From contig FR880829.1 in NCBI GenBank assembly GCA_000434615.1, forward strand, positions 36,449 to 89,793: a DNA stretch of 53,345 bases. Reading direction: 5' to 3'. The first letter of the stretch is position 1, and every line of letters begins with the position of its first letter. The translations under genes were made by a program, and so were the position numbers. Shown here in pieces: positions 23,816 through 32,020 of the stretch. The notes beneath the pieces are model-generated. The model searched no databases, was not told where the DNA came from, and worked only from the letters and a program-made list of their open reading frames with translations. The stretch comes from Clostridium sp. CAG:510 (lineage in GTDB: Bacteria > Bacillota > Clostridia > Lachnospirales > Lachnospiraceae).

Positions 23816-25018
23816 ATGCCTAAATTAAACGAAAACTACTTAAACCTGAAGCAGAGCTACCTGTTTTCCGAGATTGCACACCGTGTAGCGGCTTATCAGG
23901 AAAAAAATCCCGACAAGAAAATTATCCGCCTCGGCATCGGTGATGTAACCCGCCCCATCGGCAGCAGCGTCATCAAAGCTCTTCACGAGGGTGTGGATGC
24001 CCAGGGCAATGCCGCTACCTTCAAAGGCTACGGTCCCGAACAGGGTTATGATTTCCTGCGCAATGCCGTTGTAAACTATTATGCGGAAAACGGTGTTTCC
24101 ATTGATGCCGGCGAAGTGTTTATCTCCGACGGTGCCAAGAGCGATACCGGCAACATTACCGATTTGTTTGCCCAGGACAATGTCATTTTAATTCCCGATC
24201 CGGTTTATCCCGTTTACGTGGACACCAACATCATGAACGGCAGAAATATTACCTACATCAGCGCCAATGCGGAAAACAACTTCCTGCCCATGCCGGATCC
24301 CGCACAGCATGCAGACATCATTTACATCTGCTCCCCCAACAACCCCACCGGCGCCGCTTACAACAAAGAGCAGTTAAAGGTATGGGTTGACTACGCACTT
24401 GCCAACGATGCCATCATCCTGTACGACTCCGCATATGAATGCTTTATTACCGATAAGACCCTTCCCCGCAGCATTTTTGCAATTGAAGGAGCCAAAAAAT
24501 GTGCTATCGAATTCTGTTCCTTAAGTAAAACCGCAGGCTTTACCGGCACCCGCTGCGGCTACACCATCGTTCCCAAGGATTTGAAATTTGCCGCATCAAA
24601 CGGCACGGAGATGTCCTTAAACGCTATGTGGAACCGCAGACAGACCACCAAATTCAACGGTGTTTCCTATATCGTACAGAAGGGCGCCGCAGAGGTATTC
24701 TCCAAGGAAGGTATGGCACAGTGCCGTGCCAATATCGCTTATTATCAGGAAAATGCCCGCATCATCGCAGACTGCATGGAAAAGAACAACATCCGCTACT
24801 TCGGCGGTATCAACTCTCCCTATGTATGGTTTGAATGTCCTATGGGAATGGAATCCTGGGAATTCTTCGATTATATGTTAAACAACATCCAGGTAGTCGG
24901 TACTCCCGGCGCCGGTTTCGGTGACAACGGCAAATACTTCTTCCGCCTGACGGCCTTCGGCACCAAGGAAAATACCATTGAAGCTATGGAACGCTTCGAC
25001 AAAATGCTTCAGAAATAA
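23816..25018 (+). CDS. dapL: LL-diaminopimelate aminotransferase
   Basis: A 400-residue fold-type I PLP aminotransferase. RLGIGDVTRPI, GYGPEQGYDFLR, the substrate-binding NNPTGAAY, the PLP Asp in YDSAYEC, the Schiff-base Lys in SLSKTAGFTG and the C-terminal Arg in FFRLTAFG match DapL. It turns tetrahydrodipicolinate into LL-diaminopimelate in one step for lysine and peptidoglycan. GGAGG precedes the ATG. It is in line with luxS-mtnN and is followed by a bidirectional terminator. Confidence 0.97.
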   Translation: MPKLNENYLNLKQSYLFSEIAHRVAAYQEKNPDKKIIRLGIGDVTRPIGSSVIKALHEGVDAQGNAATFKGYGPEQGYDFLRNAVVNYYAENGVSIDAGEVFISDGAKSDTGNITDLFAQDNVILIPDPVYPVYVDTNIMNGRNITYISANAENNFLPMPDPAQHADIIYICSPNNPTGAAYNKEQLKVWVDYALANDAIILYDSAYECFITDKTLPRSIFAIEGAKKCAIEFCSLSKTAGFTGTRCGYTIVPKDLKFAASNGTEMSLNAMWNRRQTTKFNGVSYIVQKGAAEVFSKEGMAQCRANIAYYQENARIIADCMEKNNIRYFGGINSPYVWFECPMGMESWEFFDYMLNNIQVVGTPGAGFGDNGKYFFRLTAFGTKENTIEAMERFDKMLQK

Positions 25019-25054
25019 CAGACTTCTTATTCAATAGTAAATACATCCAAATAA

Positions 25055-25091
25055 GAAAACCGGCTACAGTAATATGCTGCAACCGGTTTTC
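25055..25091. terminator. Bidirectional terminator
   Basis: Arms of GAAAACCGG and CCGGTTTTC extended with a few imperfect pairs (25055-25091), lying between the dapL stop and the convergent DUF6472 gene; A- and T-rich flanks serve both directions. Confidence 0.7.
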
Positions 25092-25115
25092 TTTCATTTG
25101 CGTTCCTTCTGTTTT

Positions 25116-25292
25116 CTACATCTGATGACGTACCACCGCATACTCGTCCCCGTTTGTATAGTAAGGACACTCAAATTTGCTACCGCTCAAAAAACGGTAC
25201 ATCTCGTCCTCATCCAGATTGATGGCACAGGTATAGTACTCTTCGTCATCATCGTATTCATAATTTGCACAGGTATCACAGCTTGTCTGCAT
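25116..25292 (-). CDS. DUF6472 family small Cys-rich protein
   Basis: A 58-residue cytoplasmic protein; the true start is the ATG at 25292 (MQTSCDTCANYEY). It has Cys5-x2-Cys8, then an acidic run (DDDEEYYTC), NLDEDEMYRFLSG and CPYY, ending VVRHQM. This matches the Clostridia-wide DUF6472 pattern as I remember it. Four cysteines suggest a bound metal (zinc or Fe-S). The function is unknown. It lies downstream of rsmI on the same strand and may be the last gene of that cluster. Confidence 0.75.
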   Translation of the reverse strand: MQTSCDTCANYEYDDDEEYYTCAINLDEDEMYRFLSGSKFECPYYTNGDEYAVVRHQM

Positions 25293-25402
25293 CTTTTCTC
25301 TGTCCTTCCTCGTTCCCTGCCGCGCATCCTGCTGCAGGTTTCGTTTTATTTGCATCGGTCTTCTCATCCGCTTTTATTCAGTCTTCTATTCAGCGCACAC
25401 AT

Positions 25403-26245
25403 TCAGCCCTTATGCAGGTAATCGTAAATCTCTCTCTTTCCTACGCCGCGGTCCTTTGCCACCTGCTTCATGGCTGACTTGGAGTCTATTCCGGTCTTTT
25501 CATAATAAGCCATATGCTCCTCAATGCTCATGTCTTCCCATGCTGCAATCTGCTCCCGCTTCTTTTCCTCCCGGCTTTTTCCTGCAATCACAAGCACATA
25601 TTCGCCGCGCGGGTCCTCTGTCTCATACTTTTGAAGCGCTTCCGCTATGGTTGTAGGCAAAATCGTTTCAAACTTCTTTGTCAGTTCTCTGCAAAGCGTG
25701 ATTTTACGGTTTCCCAATGTTTCTGACAGGTCTGTCAGTGTCTTTACCAGATGGTGGGGCGCTTCGTACAATATCATGGTACGGCTTTCTTCCGCCAATT
25801 CCGCCAGGATTTCCTTCCTCTCCTTTTTATCCGCAGGCAAAAAACCCTCAAAGCAGAAACGTCTGGTAGGCAGCCCCGACAAAGTCAGCGCCGTAATGCA
25901 CGCAGCCGGTCCCGGCAGACTGGTAACGTTAATTCCCGCCTCCTGGCATTTCTGCACCAGAACCTCTCCGGGGTCGGAAATAGCAGGCGTTCCGGCATCC
26001 GTAATGAGCGCAATATTTTTTCCTGCATGCATCTGTACGATAAGCTGGTCCGCTTTTTCCACCTTATTGTATTCGTGATAACTGGTCATGGGCGTATGAA
26101 TATCAAACGCAGACAGCAGTTTTATGCTGTTTCTGGTGTCCTCTGCCGCAATCACATCCACATTTTGCAGTGTCTCAATGACTCTGGGCGTCATATCTCC
26201 CAGATTGCCGATGGGTGTTGCACATAAATAAAGCATTCCAGCCAT
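25403..26245 (-). CDS. rsmI: 16S rRNA (cytidine1402-2'-O)-methyltransferase
   Basis: A ~280-residue protein of the tetrapyrrole-methylase fold. The N-terminus MLYLCATPIGNLGDMTPR is the RsmI signature; AAEDTRN, LITDAGTPAISDPG (SAM-binding loop) and LPGPAACITALTLSGLP follow. RsmI adds a 2'-O-methyl group to C1402 in the decoding centre of 16S rRNA. The ATG at 26245 is the most likely start. It is 26 bases downstream of trmN6 and ends the housekeeping cluster, in the same order as yabB-rsmI in Bacillus. Confidence 0.96.
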   Translation of the reverse strand: MAGMLYLCATPIGNLGDMTPRVIETLQNVDVIAAEDTRNSIKLLSAFDIHTPMTSYHEYNKVEKADQLIVQMHAGKNIALITDAGTPAISDPGEVLVQKCQEAGINVTSLPGPAACITALTLSGLPTRRFCFEGFLPADKKERKEILAELAEESRTMILYEAPHHLVKTLTDLSETLGNRKITLCRELTKKFETILPTTIAEALQKYETEDPRGEYVLVIAGKSREEKKREQIAAWEDMSIEEHMAYYEKTGIDSKSAMKQVAKDRGVGKREIYDYLHKG

Positions 26246-26271
26246 AATTCCCAAACCTTTCTGTCTTATCC

Positions 26272-27024
26272 TTAATACCCGTATATATCGTAAATTTCGC
26301 GTGTATACACACCGGGCTTTTCATAAACAATCAGCGGACTTTCCACCGTCATGCGCGGTTTTGCTCCTTTTATCCCCTCTATAAGAACCATGTTCGGCTC
26401 CTTATCCACATAAGGGTACACTATCTTCATTCTCTTGGGTTCTATTTTATATTCCTGCATCACGGCAAAAATTTCCGCCAGCCGGAAGGGTCTGTGCACC
26501 ATGAAAAAATGGCCGCCGGGCTTCAGCACATGCGCTCCCTGCCCAACCACATCCTTAAGCGTACACAAAATTTCATGCCGTGCAATAGCCTTGGGTGCAT
26601 CTGGATTCTGCAGGCCGTGTTCTTCTATCATATACGGCGGATTAGAAGTAACCACATCAAAAGAAGCAGCCTTAAAAAGACTGCCTGCTTCCTTGATATC
26701 ACCGGTCACTATATCAATTTTGGAAGAAAGACCGTTTAACGCCACACTCCGTCTTGCCATATCGGCGCTTTCCTCCTGGATTTCCAGTCCGGTCAGATGA
26801 GAAGCTTTTGTTTTTGCCTCCAGTAAAATCGGAATAATACCGGTTCCGGTGCCAAGGTCCAGCACCGTCGCACCGGGCTTTACCTTCACAAAACCGGATA
26901 ACAGCACCGCATCCATACCGAAACAGAACTTCTCCGGGTTCTGTATAATCTGATACCCGTTTCGCTGCAGGGTATCCAGACGCTCCTTATCCTTCAGAAT
27001 GACTGTTGTCGTTTTGTCTTCCAT
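26272..27024 (-). CDS. trmN6: tRNA1(Val) (adenine37-N6)-methyltransferase TrmN6 (YabB)
   Basis: A 250-residue class I SAM methyltransferase. The upstream in-frame extension is an artefact from the antisense of the ricT repeat; the ATG at 27024 has GGAAAG at the correct distance. The signature NPEKFCFGMDAVLLS, SAM motif LDLGTGTGIIPILL, and the NPPY catalytic motif (TSNPPYM) are all present. It methylates N6 of adenine 37 in tRNA. It overlaps the 3' end of ricT by 38 bases, so it is translated from the same message. The family assignment is good; the exact tRNA target is by homology. Confidence 0.92.
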   Translation of the reverse strand: MEDKTTTVILKDKERLDTLQRNGYQIIQNPEKFCFGMDAVLLSGFVKVKPGATVLDLGTGTGIIPILLEAKTKASHLTGLEIQEESADMARRSVALNGLSSKIDIVTGDIKEAGSLFKAASFDVVTSNPPYMIEEHGLQNPDAPKAIARHEILCTLKDVVGQGAHVLKPGGHFFMVHRPFRLAEIFAVMQEYKIEPKRMKIVYPYVDKEPNMVLIEGIKGAKPRMTVESPLIVYEKPGVYTREIYDIYGY

Positions 27025-28435
27025 CTTTCTTTCCATTTCTGTTAAAAGTACGGTTTCTATAGAACTTCTGCTGTTTCTTGAAGTCGTCACTCTTGTTATT
27101 CTGCGGTCTTTCATTCTCGGGACGGCTGTTTCTGTCCGCCTTCTGCGGTCTGCTGCCCCTGTCCTGTCCCGGCTTATTGGAAAAATCCCTGTCCTGTCGT
27201 TCTCTTCTGTCCGGACGTTCGCCACGTCTCTCAAAGCGCTCAGTGCGTTCCGGACGCTCTGCTCTGTCACCTCTGTCGGTTCTTTCTGCGCGCTCCGCTC
27301 TGTCACCTCTGTCGGTTCTTTCTGCGCGCTCCGCTCTGTCGCCTCTGTCGGTTCTTTCTGCGTGCTCCGTTCTGTCACCTCTGTCGGCTCTCTCCGCACG
27401 TTCGCTTCTGTCGCCCCTGCCGTTTTCCTGACGGTTCCGGTTGTCCTTGCGGGATCCTCTGTTCTGTCCGTTTCTCCTGTCACGGCGGTTGTCGCTCTTT
27501 CCACCGTCTCTGTCTTCCAGATCCGCATTCTCCTCAGCGGTTTCCTTGATTTCTTCCTCCTCAAGCTTCTCCAGTTCCTTTAACTCTTCGGCAGAAAGGT
27601 CCAATTTCTCCTTCTTACCGTGCTTTCTCTTAAACTGAAGCTCCTCTACCTTATATTCACGAACTTCCTTCTCATCATTTACATCCACAATCACCTTAAC
27701 AAGCTGGCGAAGCACGTTGACACTCTGCACTTCTCCCTTGGTGCCGTCATCCGCTGTAACAAAATCCCCCACGTTGGGAAGCTTGCGGTTCAGCTCTTCA
27801 TAAGTATCTTCCTCATGCTTTAAGCAGCACATCAGTCTGCCGCATACACCGGAAATCTTGGTAGGATTTAAGGAAAGGTTCTGCTCCTTCGCCATTTTAA
27901 TGGAAACCGGAATAAACTCCGATAAATGGGTATGGCAACACAACGGTCTGCCGCAGATGCCGATACCGCCCACAATCTTGGTCTCGTCACGCACACCAAT
28001 CTGGCGCAGCTCTATTCTGGTTTTGAAAACACTTGCCAAATCCTTTACCAGCTCACGGAAATCGATACGGCCGTCCGCAGTAAAGTAGAATAAAACCTTA
28101 TTGTTGTCGAAAGTATATTCCGCATCAATCAGCTTCATTTCCAGACCGTGCTTCTTGATTTTTTCAAGGCAGATGCGGAACGCTTCCTTTTCCTTACGCT
28201 TGTTGTCCGCTTCCTGCTCAATATCCTTCTGGGTGGCAATACGGAGCACCGGCTTTAAGGGCTGTATTACCTTGTCGTCCTCTACTTCTCTCGGTGCACT
28301 TACTACCGTACCGAATTCAATACCTCTGGCGGTTTCCACAATTACATGGCCGCCTCTCTCTATCTCAAACTGCAGAGGGTCAAAAAAATAAATTTTACCC
28401 GCTGTACGAAATCTCACACCTATAACTTTTACCAT
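26987..28435 (-). CDS. ricT: PSP1-domain protein RicT (YaaT) with long charged C-terminal extension
   Basis: A 482-residue protein. Residues 1-~270 are the PSP1 domain found in YaaT/RicT, with the cysteine set CGRPLCCHTHL and CGRLMCCLKH that ligates Fe-S clusters in the Bacillus RicAFT complex, which stimulates RNase Y and sporulation/competence events. Bacillus RicT is about 275 residues. Here an extra ~200 residues, rich in Arg, Asp and Glu, carry tandem ERAERTDRGDRA units, and then a basic Lys/Asn tail. It lies between holB and trmN6, the same order as Bacillus. The extension is probably disordered and might bind RNA. Confidence 0.93.
   Translation of the reverse strand: MVKVIGVRFRTAGKIYFFDPLQFEIERGGHVIVETARGIEFGTVVSAPREVEDDKVIQPLKPVLRIATQKDIEQEADNKRKEKEAFRICLEKIKKHGLEMKLIDAEYTFDNNKVLFYFTADGRIDFRELVKDLASVFKTRIELRQIGVRDETKIVGGIGICGRPLCCHTHLSEFIPVSIKMAKEQNLSLNPTKISGVCGRLMCCLKHEEDTYEELNRKLPNVGDFVTADDGTKGEVQSVNVLRQLVKVIVDVNDEKEVREYKVEELQFKRKHGKKEKLDLSAEELKELEKLEEEEIKETAEENADLEDRDGGKSDNRRDRRNGQNRGSRKDNRNRQENGRGDRSERAERADRGDRTEHAERTDRGDRAERAERTDRGDRAERAERTDRGDRAERPERTERFERRGERPDRRERQDRDFSNKPGQDRGSRPQKADRNSRPENERPQNNKSDDFKKQQKFYRNRTFNRNGKKDGRQNDNSHSEG
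27230..27420. repeat. 36-bp tandem repeat in the ricT 3' region
   Basis: About five copies of a 36-base unit (GCTCTGTCACCTCTGTCGGT...), each encoding 12 residues of the ERAERTDRGDRA kind. The copies differ only at a few bases, which points to recent slippage or recombination in coding DNA. Confidence 0.85.
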
Positions 28436-28487
28436 CTATAAACCTCACTTTCTACAAAACGGCACAAAGCCGTCTTAGAATATAATA

Positions 28488-29480
28488 CTAACCGTTTTCC
28501 TTCATGTCAAGCAGCAGCAGTTCCATGGTCAGGTCAAAGTTGACATTTGCCTCCAGACGCTTCTTAGCTTTTTCCAGGGCTTTGATAACCTTCTCAATTC
28601 CTTCGTAGGAGGTTCTGCCCGCTACTTTCTTGATGTTCTGGATTTCTTCCCGGAATACCAGGTGATTGGCGTCGTTGGTCGCCTTAAACAGAAGCACATC
28701 CCGGTACCAGATGGACAGAATATCCAGGTAGTCGTTCACATCCATCTTGTATTCATTGATTTTCTTAATGGCAGCCACCATTTCATTGACATCCATTTCC
28801 TGAATGTACTTCAAAAGGGAAAGCGCTTCCTCTTTCACCTTATCAAAATCTTCGCTCATGGCAAGCTGTCTTGCTTTGCCCACGTTTCCTCTGGCAAACG
28901 CTACACAGACCTCCGCCTTATAATCGGGGATCTGCATTTCCTTCATCAGATAATTCTTAATCAGTTCTCCCGGAACCGGCTTCATGTTCAGTACCACGCA
29001 GCGGCTTAAAATCGTCTGCAGCATGGCATTCACATTGGTGGTCAGCAGAATAATTACAGCATAAGCGGGCGGTTCTTCCAGTGTTTTCAACAGAGCATTC
29101 TGCGCCTGAACCGTCATCTTTTCCGCTTCATTTACAATATATATCTTTCTGGGACCGCTGTACGGTTTAATGGCAATGTCCCCGTTAATCTGGGTACGGA
29201 TATCATCCACACCGATGGAATTGGGCTTTTCATGGGTCACACGGATGATGTCGGGATGGTTGTCCGAAAGCGCCTGCTTACAGGAATGACACTCGCCGCA
29301 AGGCTCTGTTCCGCCCTTTTCACACTGCAGCGCCATGGCAAAAATCTTGGCGATAAATTCTTTTCCCGCAAACCTCTCACCGTTGATAATATACGCATGG
29401 GAAATTTTTCCCGACGAAAGAGCCATCTGCAAATGCTCTTTAATCTGCTCCTGTCCAATAATATCCTTAAAATTTGCCAT
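28488..29480 (-). CDS. holB: DNA polymerase III delta' subunit
   Basis: A 330-residue AAA+ protein. It starts ANFKDIIGQEQIKEHL; the P-loop-like segment YIINGERFAGKEF is degenerate, with a normal zinc-binding cluster CEKGGTEPCGECHSC. It has the sensor region LLKTLEEPPA and no catalytic Walker signature. Delta' is the clamp-loader stator. It has the typical size of Clostridia HolB and lies between yaaR and ricT, as in Bacillus. Confidence 0.95.
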   Translation of the reverse strand: MANFKDIIGQEQIKEHLQMALSSGKISHAYIINGERFAGKEFIAKIFAMALQCEKGGTEPCGECHSCKQALSDNHPDIIRVTHEKPNSIGVDDIRTQINGDIAIKPYSGPRKIYIVNEAEKMTVQAQNALLKTLEEPPAYAVIILLTTNVNAMLQTILSRCVVLNMKPVPGELIKNYLMKEMQIPDYKAEVCVAFARGNVGKARQLAMSEDFDKVKEEALSLLKYIQEMDVNEMVAAIKKINEYKMDVNDYLDILSIWYRDVLLFKATNDANHLVFREEIQNIKKVAGRTSYEGIEKVIKALEKAKKRLEANVNFDLTMELLLLDMKENG

Positions 29481-29513
29481 ACTTCCCCGTCCTTTCTTTT
29501 GTTCTGCTTAACC

Positions 29514-29954
29514 TCAGGTGAAAATATCCAGCAGAAGTCCCTTGATTTCTCCTATTTTATTCAAAATGGCAAGGTTGTCCTGCTCGTCCTTCACCAGCTC
29601 CTGTGCAAGCTCGTCCAGATTTTCATCAATCAGCCGGATAATACCGTATACTCTGTGCCGTCCCCGTTTATCCAGAAAATTCTCTCTGGAAAAAGAATGG
29701 GACCTGTAAACAACCTCGTTTAAGAAATCCTTAATCAGACCACGATATCGTTTCATATCCCGTATGTCTCTCTTCTTATATAAACGGTCACCCTGCATGG
29801 TAATTTCTTCCATGAGAGATTGTATTCTTGTCTGCAGCTCCGACTCTTCAATCCGGCTTGCCAGTGTAAATTTGAAAGTGCCGTCACTCTGCTGCACATC
29901 CTTTGTCGGCTGTGTCTGCTGTACCTGTCCCGTACGGTCTACTTTAATCTCCAT
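29514..29954 (-). CDS. yaaR: YaaR family protein (DUF327)
   Basis: A 146-residue mostly helical protein: EITMQGDRLYKKRDIRDMKR YRGLIKDFLNEVV matches DUF327. It starts at an ATG overlapping the 3' end of the upstream kinase gene by 11 bases. The molecular function is unknown. It keeps the Bacillus order tmk-yaaQ-yaaR-holB, but with a guanylate-kinase-like gene in place of tmk/yaaQ. Confidence 0.9.
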   Translation of the reverse strand: MEIKVDRTGQVQQTQPTKDVQQSDGTFKFTLASRIEESELQTRIQSLMEEITMQGDRLYKKRDIRDMKRYRGLIKDFLNEVVYRSHSFSRENFLDKRGRHRVYGIIRLIDENLDELAQELVKDEQDNLAILNKIGEIKGLLLDIFT

Positions 29955-30549
29955 ACATCACTCCCCCTTCGGTTCTGATGTAATCTGCAATTTCCTTAAT
30001 GCAGCGTTCCAAATCATCGTTTACAAAAGTACGCTCTATGCGGGCGTCCTTTATTTTTTCATCGGAAAAATCTACTGCATCCGCTAAAAAACGCCGGCAC
30101 ATTTCTTCATACTTCGGCTCATCCTGCTTCCGTTCCCTGTCAAGCGCCCGCTGCAGCCGTTCGCCGTCGTCAAGTGTAATAAGTACAGGTTTTACCTTAT
30201 CCCCGCCAAAATAATTCCGGATATGTAGGAAGGACTCGATGGTGCCAATGGAAATATAATTGCTTTCCCCGTTATCCGCCTGTCCGTCGTCCACCGTAAA
30301 ATAACGCCACAACCCGTGAACGGTGCGATACTCCCGGTGCTCCACTACTTTTCCACTTGCCATAAGTCCGGCAAACCCGTCCTCATCCGTGAAATAATAC
30401 TCCACACCGTCTGTTTCATTCACCCTTATCGGCCGTGTTGTATATGAAACAATACTCTTCAGATGCAGGCTGCTGTCATCCAGCAGCCTTTTGTAAATCG
30501 TATCCTTTCCGGTCGAACTTTTCCCCATAATATAAAAGATTTTACCCAT
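29944..30549 (-). CDS. Guanylate kinase family protein
   Basis: A 201-residue NMP kinase. The P-loop is GKSSTGKDT at residues 9-17, followed by SYTTRPIRVNETDGVEYYF, the guanylate-binding region of Gmk; R and Y residues in EHREYRTVHG match the GMP pocket. In most genomes gmk is elsewhere, so this may be a second Gmk paralogue. Its lid region is divergent (GKSSTGKDT instead of GPSGAGKGT), and the true specificity is uncertain. It shares a transcript with yaaR by overlapping stop and start. Confidence 0.8.
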   Translation of the reverse strand: MGKIFYIMGKSSTGKDTIYKRLLDDSSLHLKSIVSYTTRPIRVNETDGVEYYFTDEDGFAGLMASGKVVEHREYRTVHGLWRYFTVDDGQADNGESNYISIGTIESFLHIRNYFGGDKVKPVLITLDDGERLQRALDRERKQDEPKYEEMCRRFLADAVDFSDEKIKDARIERTFVNDDLERCIKEIADYIRTEGGVMYGD

Positions 30550-30572
30550 TGCTCCGCCCGTTCCGTGTGTTT

Positions 30573-31994
30573 TTATACTACTTCCACTACATGAATCATA
30601 TCCGTCTTGCCAGCAATGCCCAGTGGCACACCGGCTGTAATGACAACCGTGTCACCCGGCTTTACCAGACCCGCCTGCTTACTCTTGAATACAGCTTCTT
30701 CAAATAAGGAATCCGTTGTGTTTTCCTTTTTAATGAGTACCGGGTTTACACCCCATAATAAGTTAAGCTGTCTGCAAACCTTCTTATCAACAGTACAGCC
30801 GATAATCTGGCATCCGGGCTTGTAACGGGCAATCATGTTTGCCGTAAAACCGGACATGGTAACGGTGATAATAGCTGCCGCATTCAGGTCCATGGCTACT
30901 GTACAGGTTGCATAGGAAATAGCAGTGGTAATGTCCAGTGTTCTGTCGTCGGTAAGCTGCTGCTTCTGAATTCTGCAGCGGTAGTTGATATCCTGCTCGG
31001 TACGCTCCGCAATACGCGCCATGGTCTTAACCGCTTCAACCGGATACAGACCAGCAGCGCTTTCTCCGGAAAGCATGATAGCGGTCGTACCATCGTAAAT
31101 GGCATTGGCAATATCCGTTGCTTCCGCTCTGGTCGGGCGGGGATTTTTAATCATGGACTCCAGCATCTGGGTAGCGGTAATAACGTGCTTGCCCTGTTCC
31201 ACTGCCATCTTAATCATCTTCTTCTGCAGTACCGGCACCTCTTCCATGGCAACCTCTACGCCCATATCACCGCGGGCAACCATGATACCGTCGGATACAT
31301 CAATGATTTCCTTTAAATTGTCAATACCCTGCATATTTTCAATCTTGGCAATAATCTGCATGGGACTGTTATACTCTTTCAGGATTTCACGTACCTGTAA
31401 AATATCTTCCTTGGTGCGGGCAAAGGAAGCCGCGATAAAATCAAAGCCGTGCTCAATACCGAAAATAATATCGTCTCTGTCCACGTCGCTGATGTAGGGC
31501 ATGGATAAAATGGCACCCGGCACATTGACACCCTTATGGTTGGAAACAAAACCGCCGTTTATGACTTTACATACAATATCGTTGCCTGTAATCTCTTCCA
31601 CAACCATTTCAATCAGTCCGTCGTCAATTAAAATTGTCATACCGACTTCAATATCATTCTTGAGATTTTTATAGGAAATAGTGGCTCTTTCCGCCGTACC
31701 CATAATCTCATCCGTTGTCAGTACAAATTTCTGACCTGCCTTCAATTCCACCTTACCGCCTTCAAAATCGCGCAGACGGATTTCGGGTCCCTTGGTGTCC
31801 AAAAGGGTAGCTACCGGAAGCTGCAACTCCTCACGTACCTTTAATACGCGGTTGTATTTTGCAAGCTGTTCTTTATGCGTTCCGTGGGAAAAATTGAAAC
31901 GAGCCACATTCATGCCCGCTAACATCAGCTCCCGTAATTTTTCCTCGCTCTCACTGGCAGGACCAATCGTACAGATAATTTTTGTTTTTCTCAT
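30573..31994 (-). CDS. pyk: Pyruvate kinase
   Basis: A 473-residue pyruvate kinase from the ATG at 31994 (GAGGAG upstream). KIICTIGPAS, FNFSHGTHKEQ, LDTKGPEIR, the catalytic Lys in IIAKIENMQGI, the metal-binding MVARGDMGVE and TRAEATDIANAIYDG are canonical. It ends after the normal C-terminal allosteric domain (VVITAGVPLG) and lacks the PEP-utilising extension of some Bacillus enzymes. It makes pyruvate and ATP from PEP. The gene next upstream on the same strand encodes a PLP decarboxylase. Confidence 0.98.
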   Translation of the reverse strand: MRKTKIICTIGPASESEEKLRELMLAGMNVARFNFSHGTHKEQLAKYNRVLKVREELQLPVATLLDTKGPEIRLRDFEGGKVELKAGQKFVLTTDEIMGTAERATISYKNLKNDIEVGMTILIDDGLIEMVVEEITGNDIVCKVINGGFVSNHKGVNVPGAILSMPYISDVDRDDIIFGIEHGFDFIAASFARTKEDILQVREILKEYNSPMQIIAKIENMQGIDNLKEIIDVSDGIMVARGDMGVEVAMEEVPVLQKKMIKMAVEQGKHVITATQMLESMIKNPRPTRAEATDIANAIYDGTTAIMLSGESAAGLYPVEAVKTMARIAERTEQDINYRCRIQKQQLTDDRTLDITTAISYATCTVAMDLNAAAIITVTMSGFTANMIARYKPGCQIIGCTVDKKVCRQLNLLWGVNPVLIKKENTTDSLFEEAVFKSKQAGLVKPGDTVVITAGVPLGIAGKTDMIHVVEVV

Positions 31995-32020
31995 GTTCTG
32001 TCTCCTCACTTTTTGTCTTT

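Noticed and set aside
27230..27420. Possible CRISPR array (regular 36-base repeat)
   Set aside because: Repeats are contiguous with no spacers, and lie in the coding frame of ricT.
27025..27564. Arg/Thr/Glu-rich extension upstream of trmN6 in the same frame
   Set aside because: It is the alternative frame of the ricT repeat; the methyltransferase starts at 27024 with its own ribosome site.
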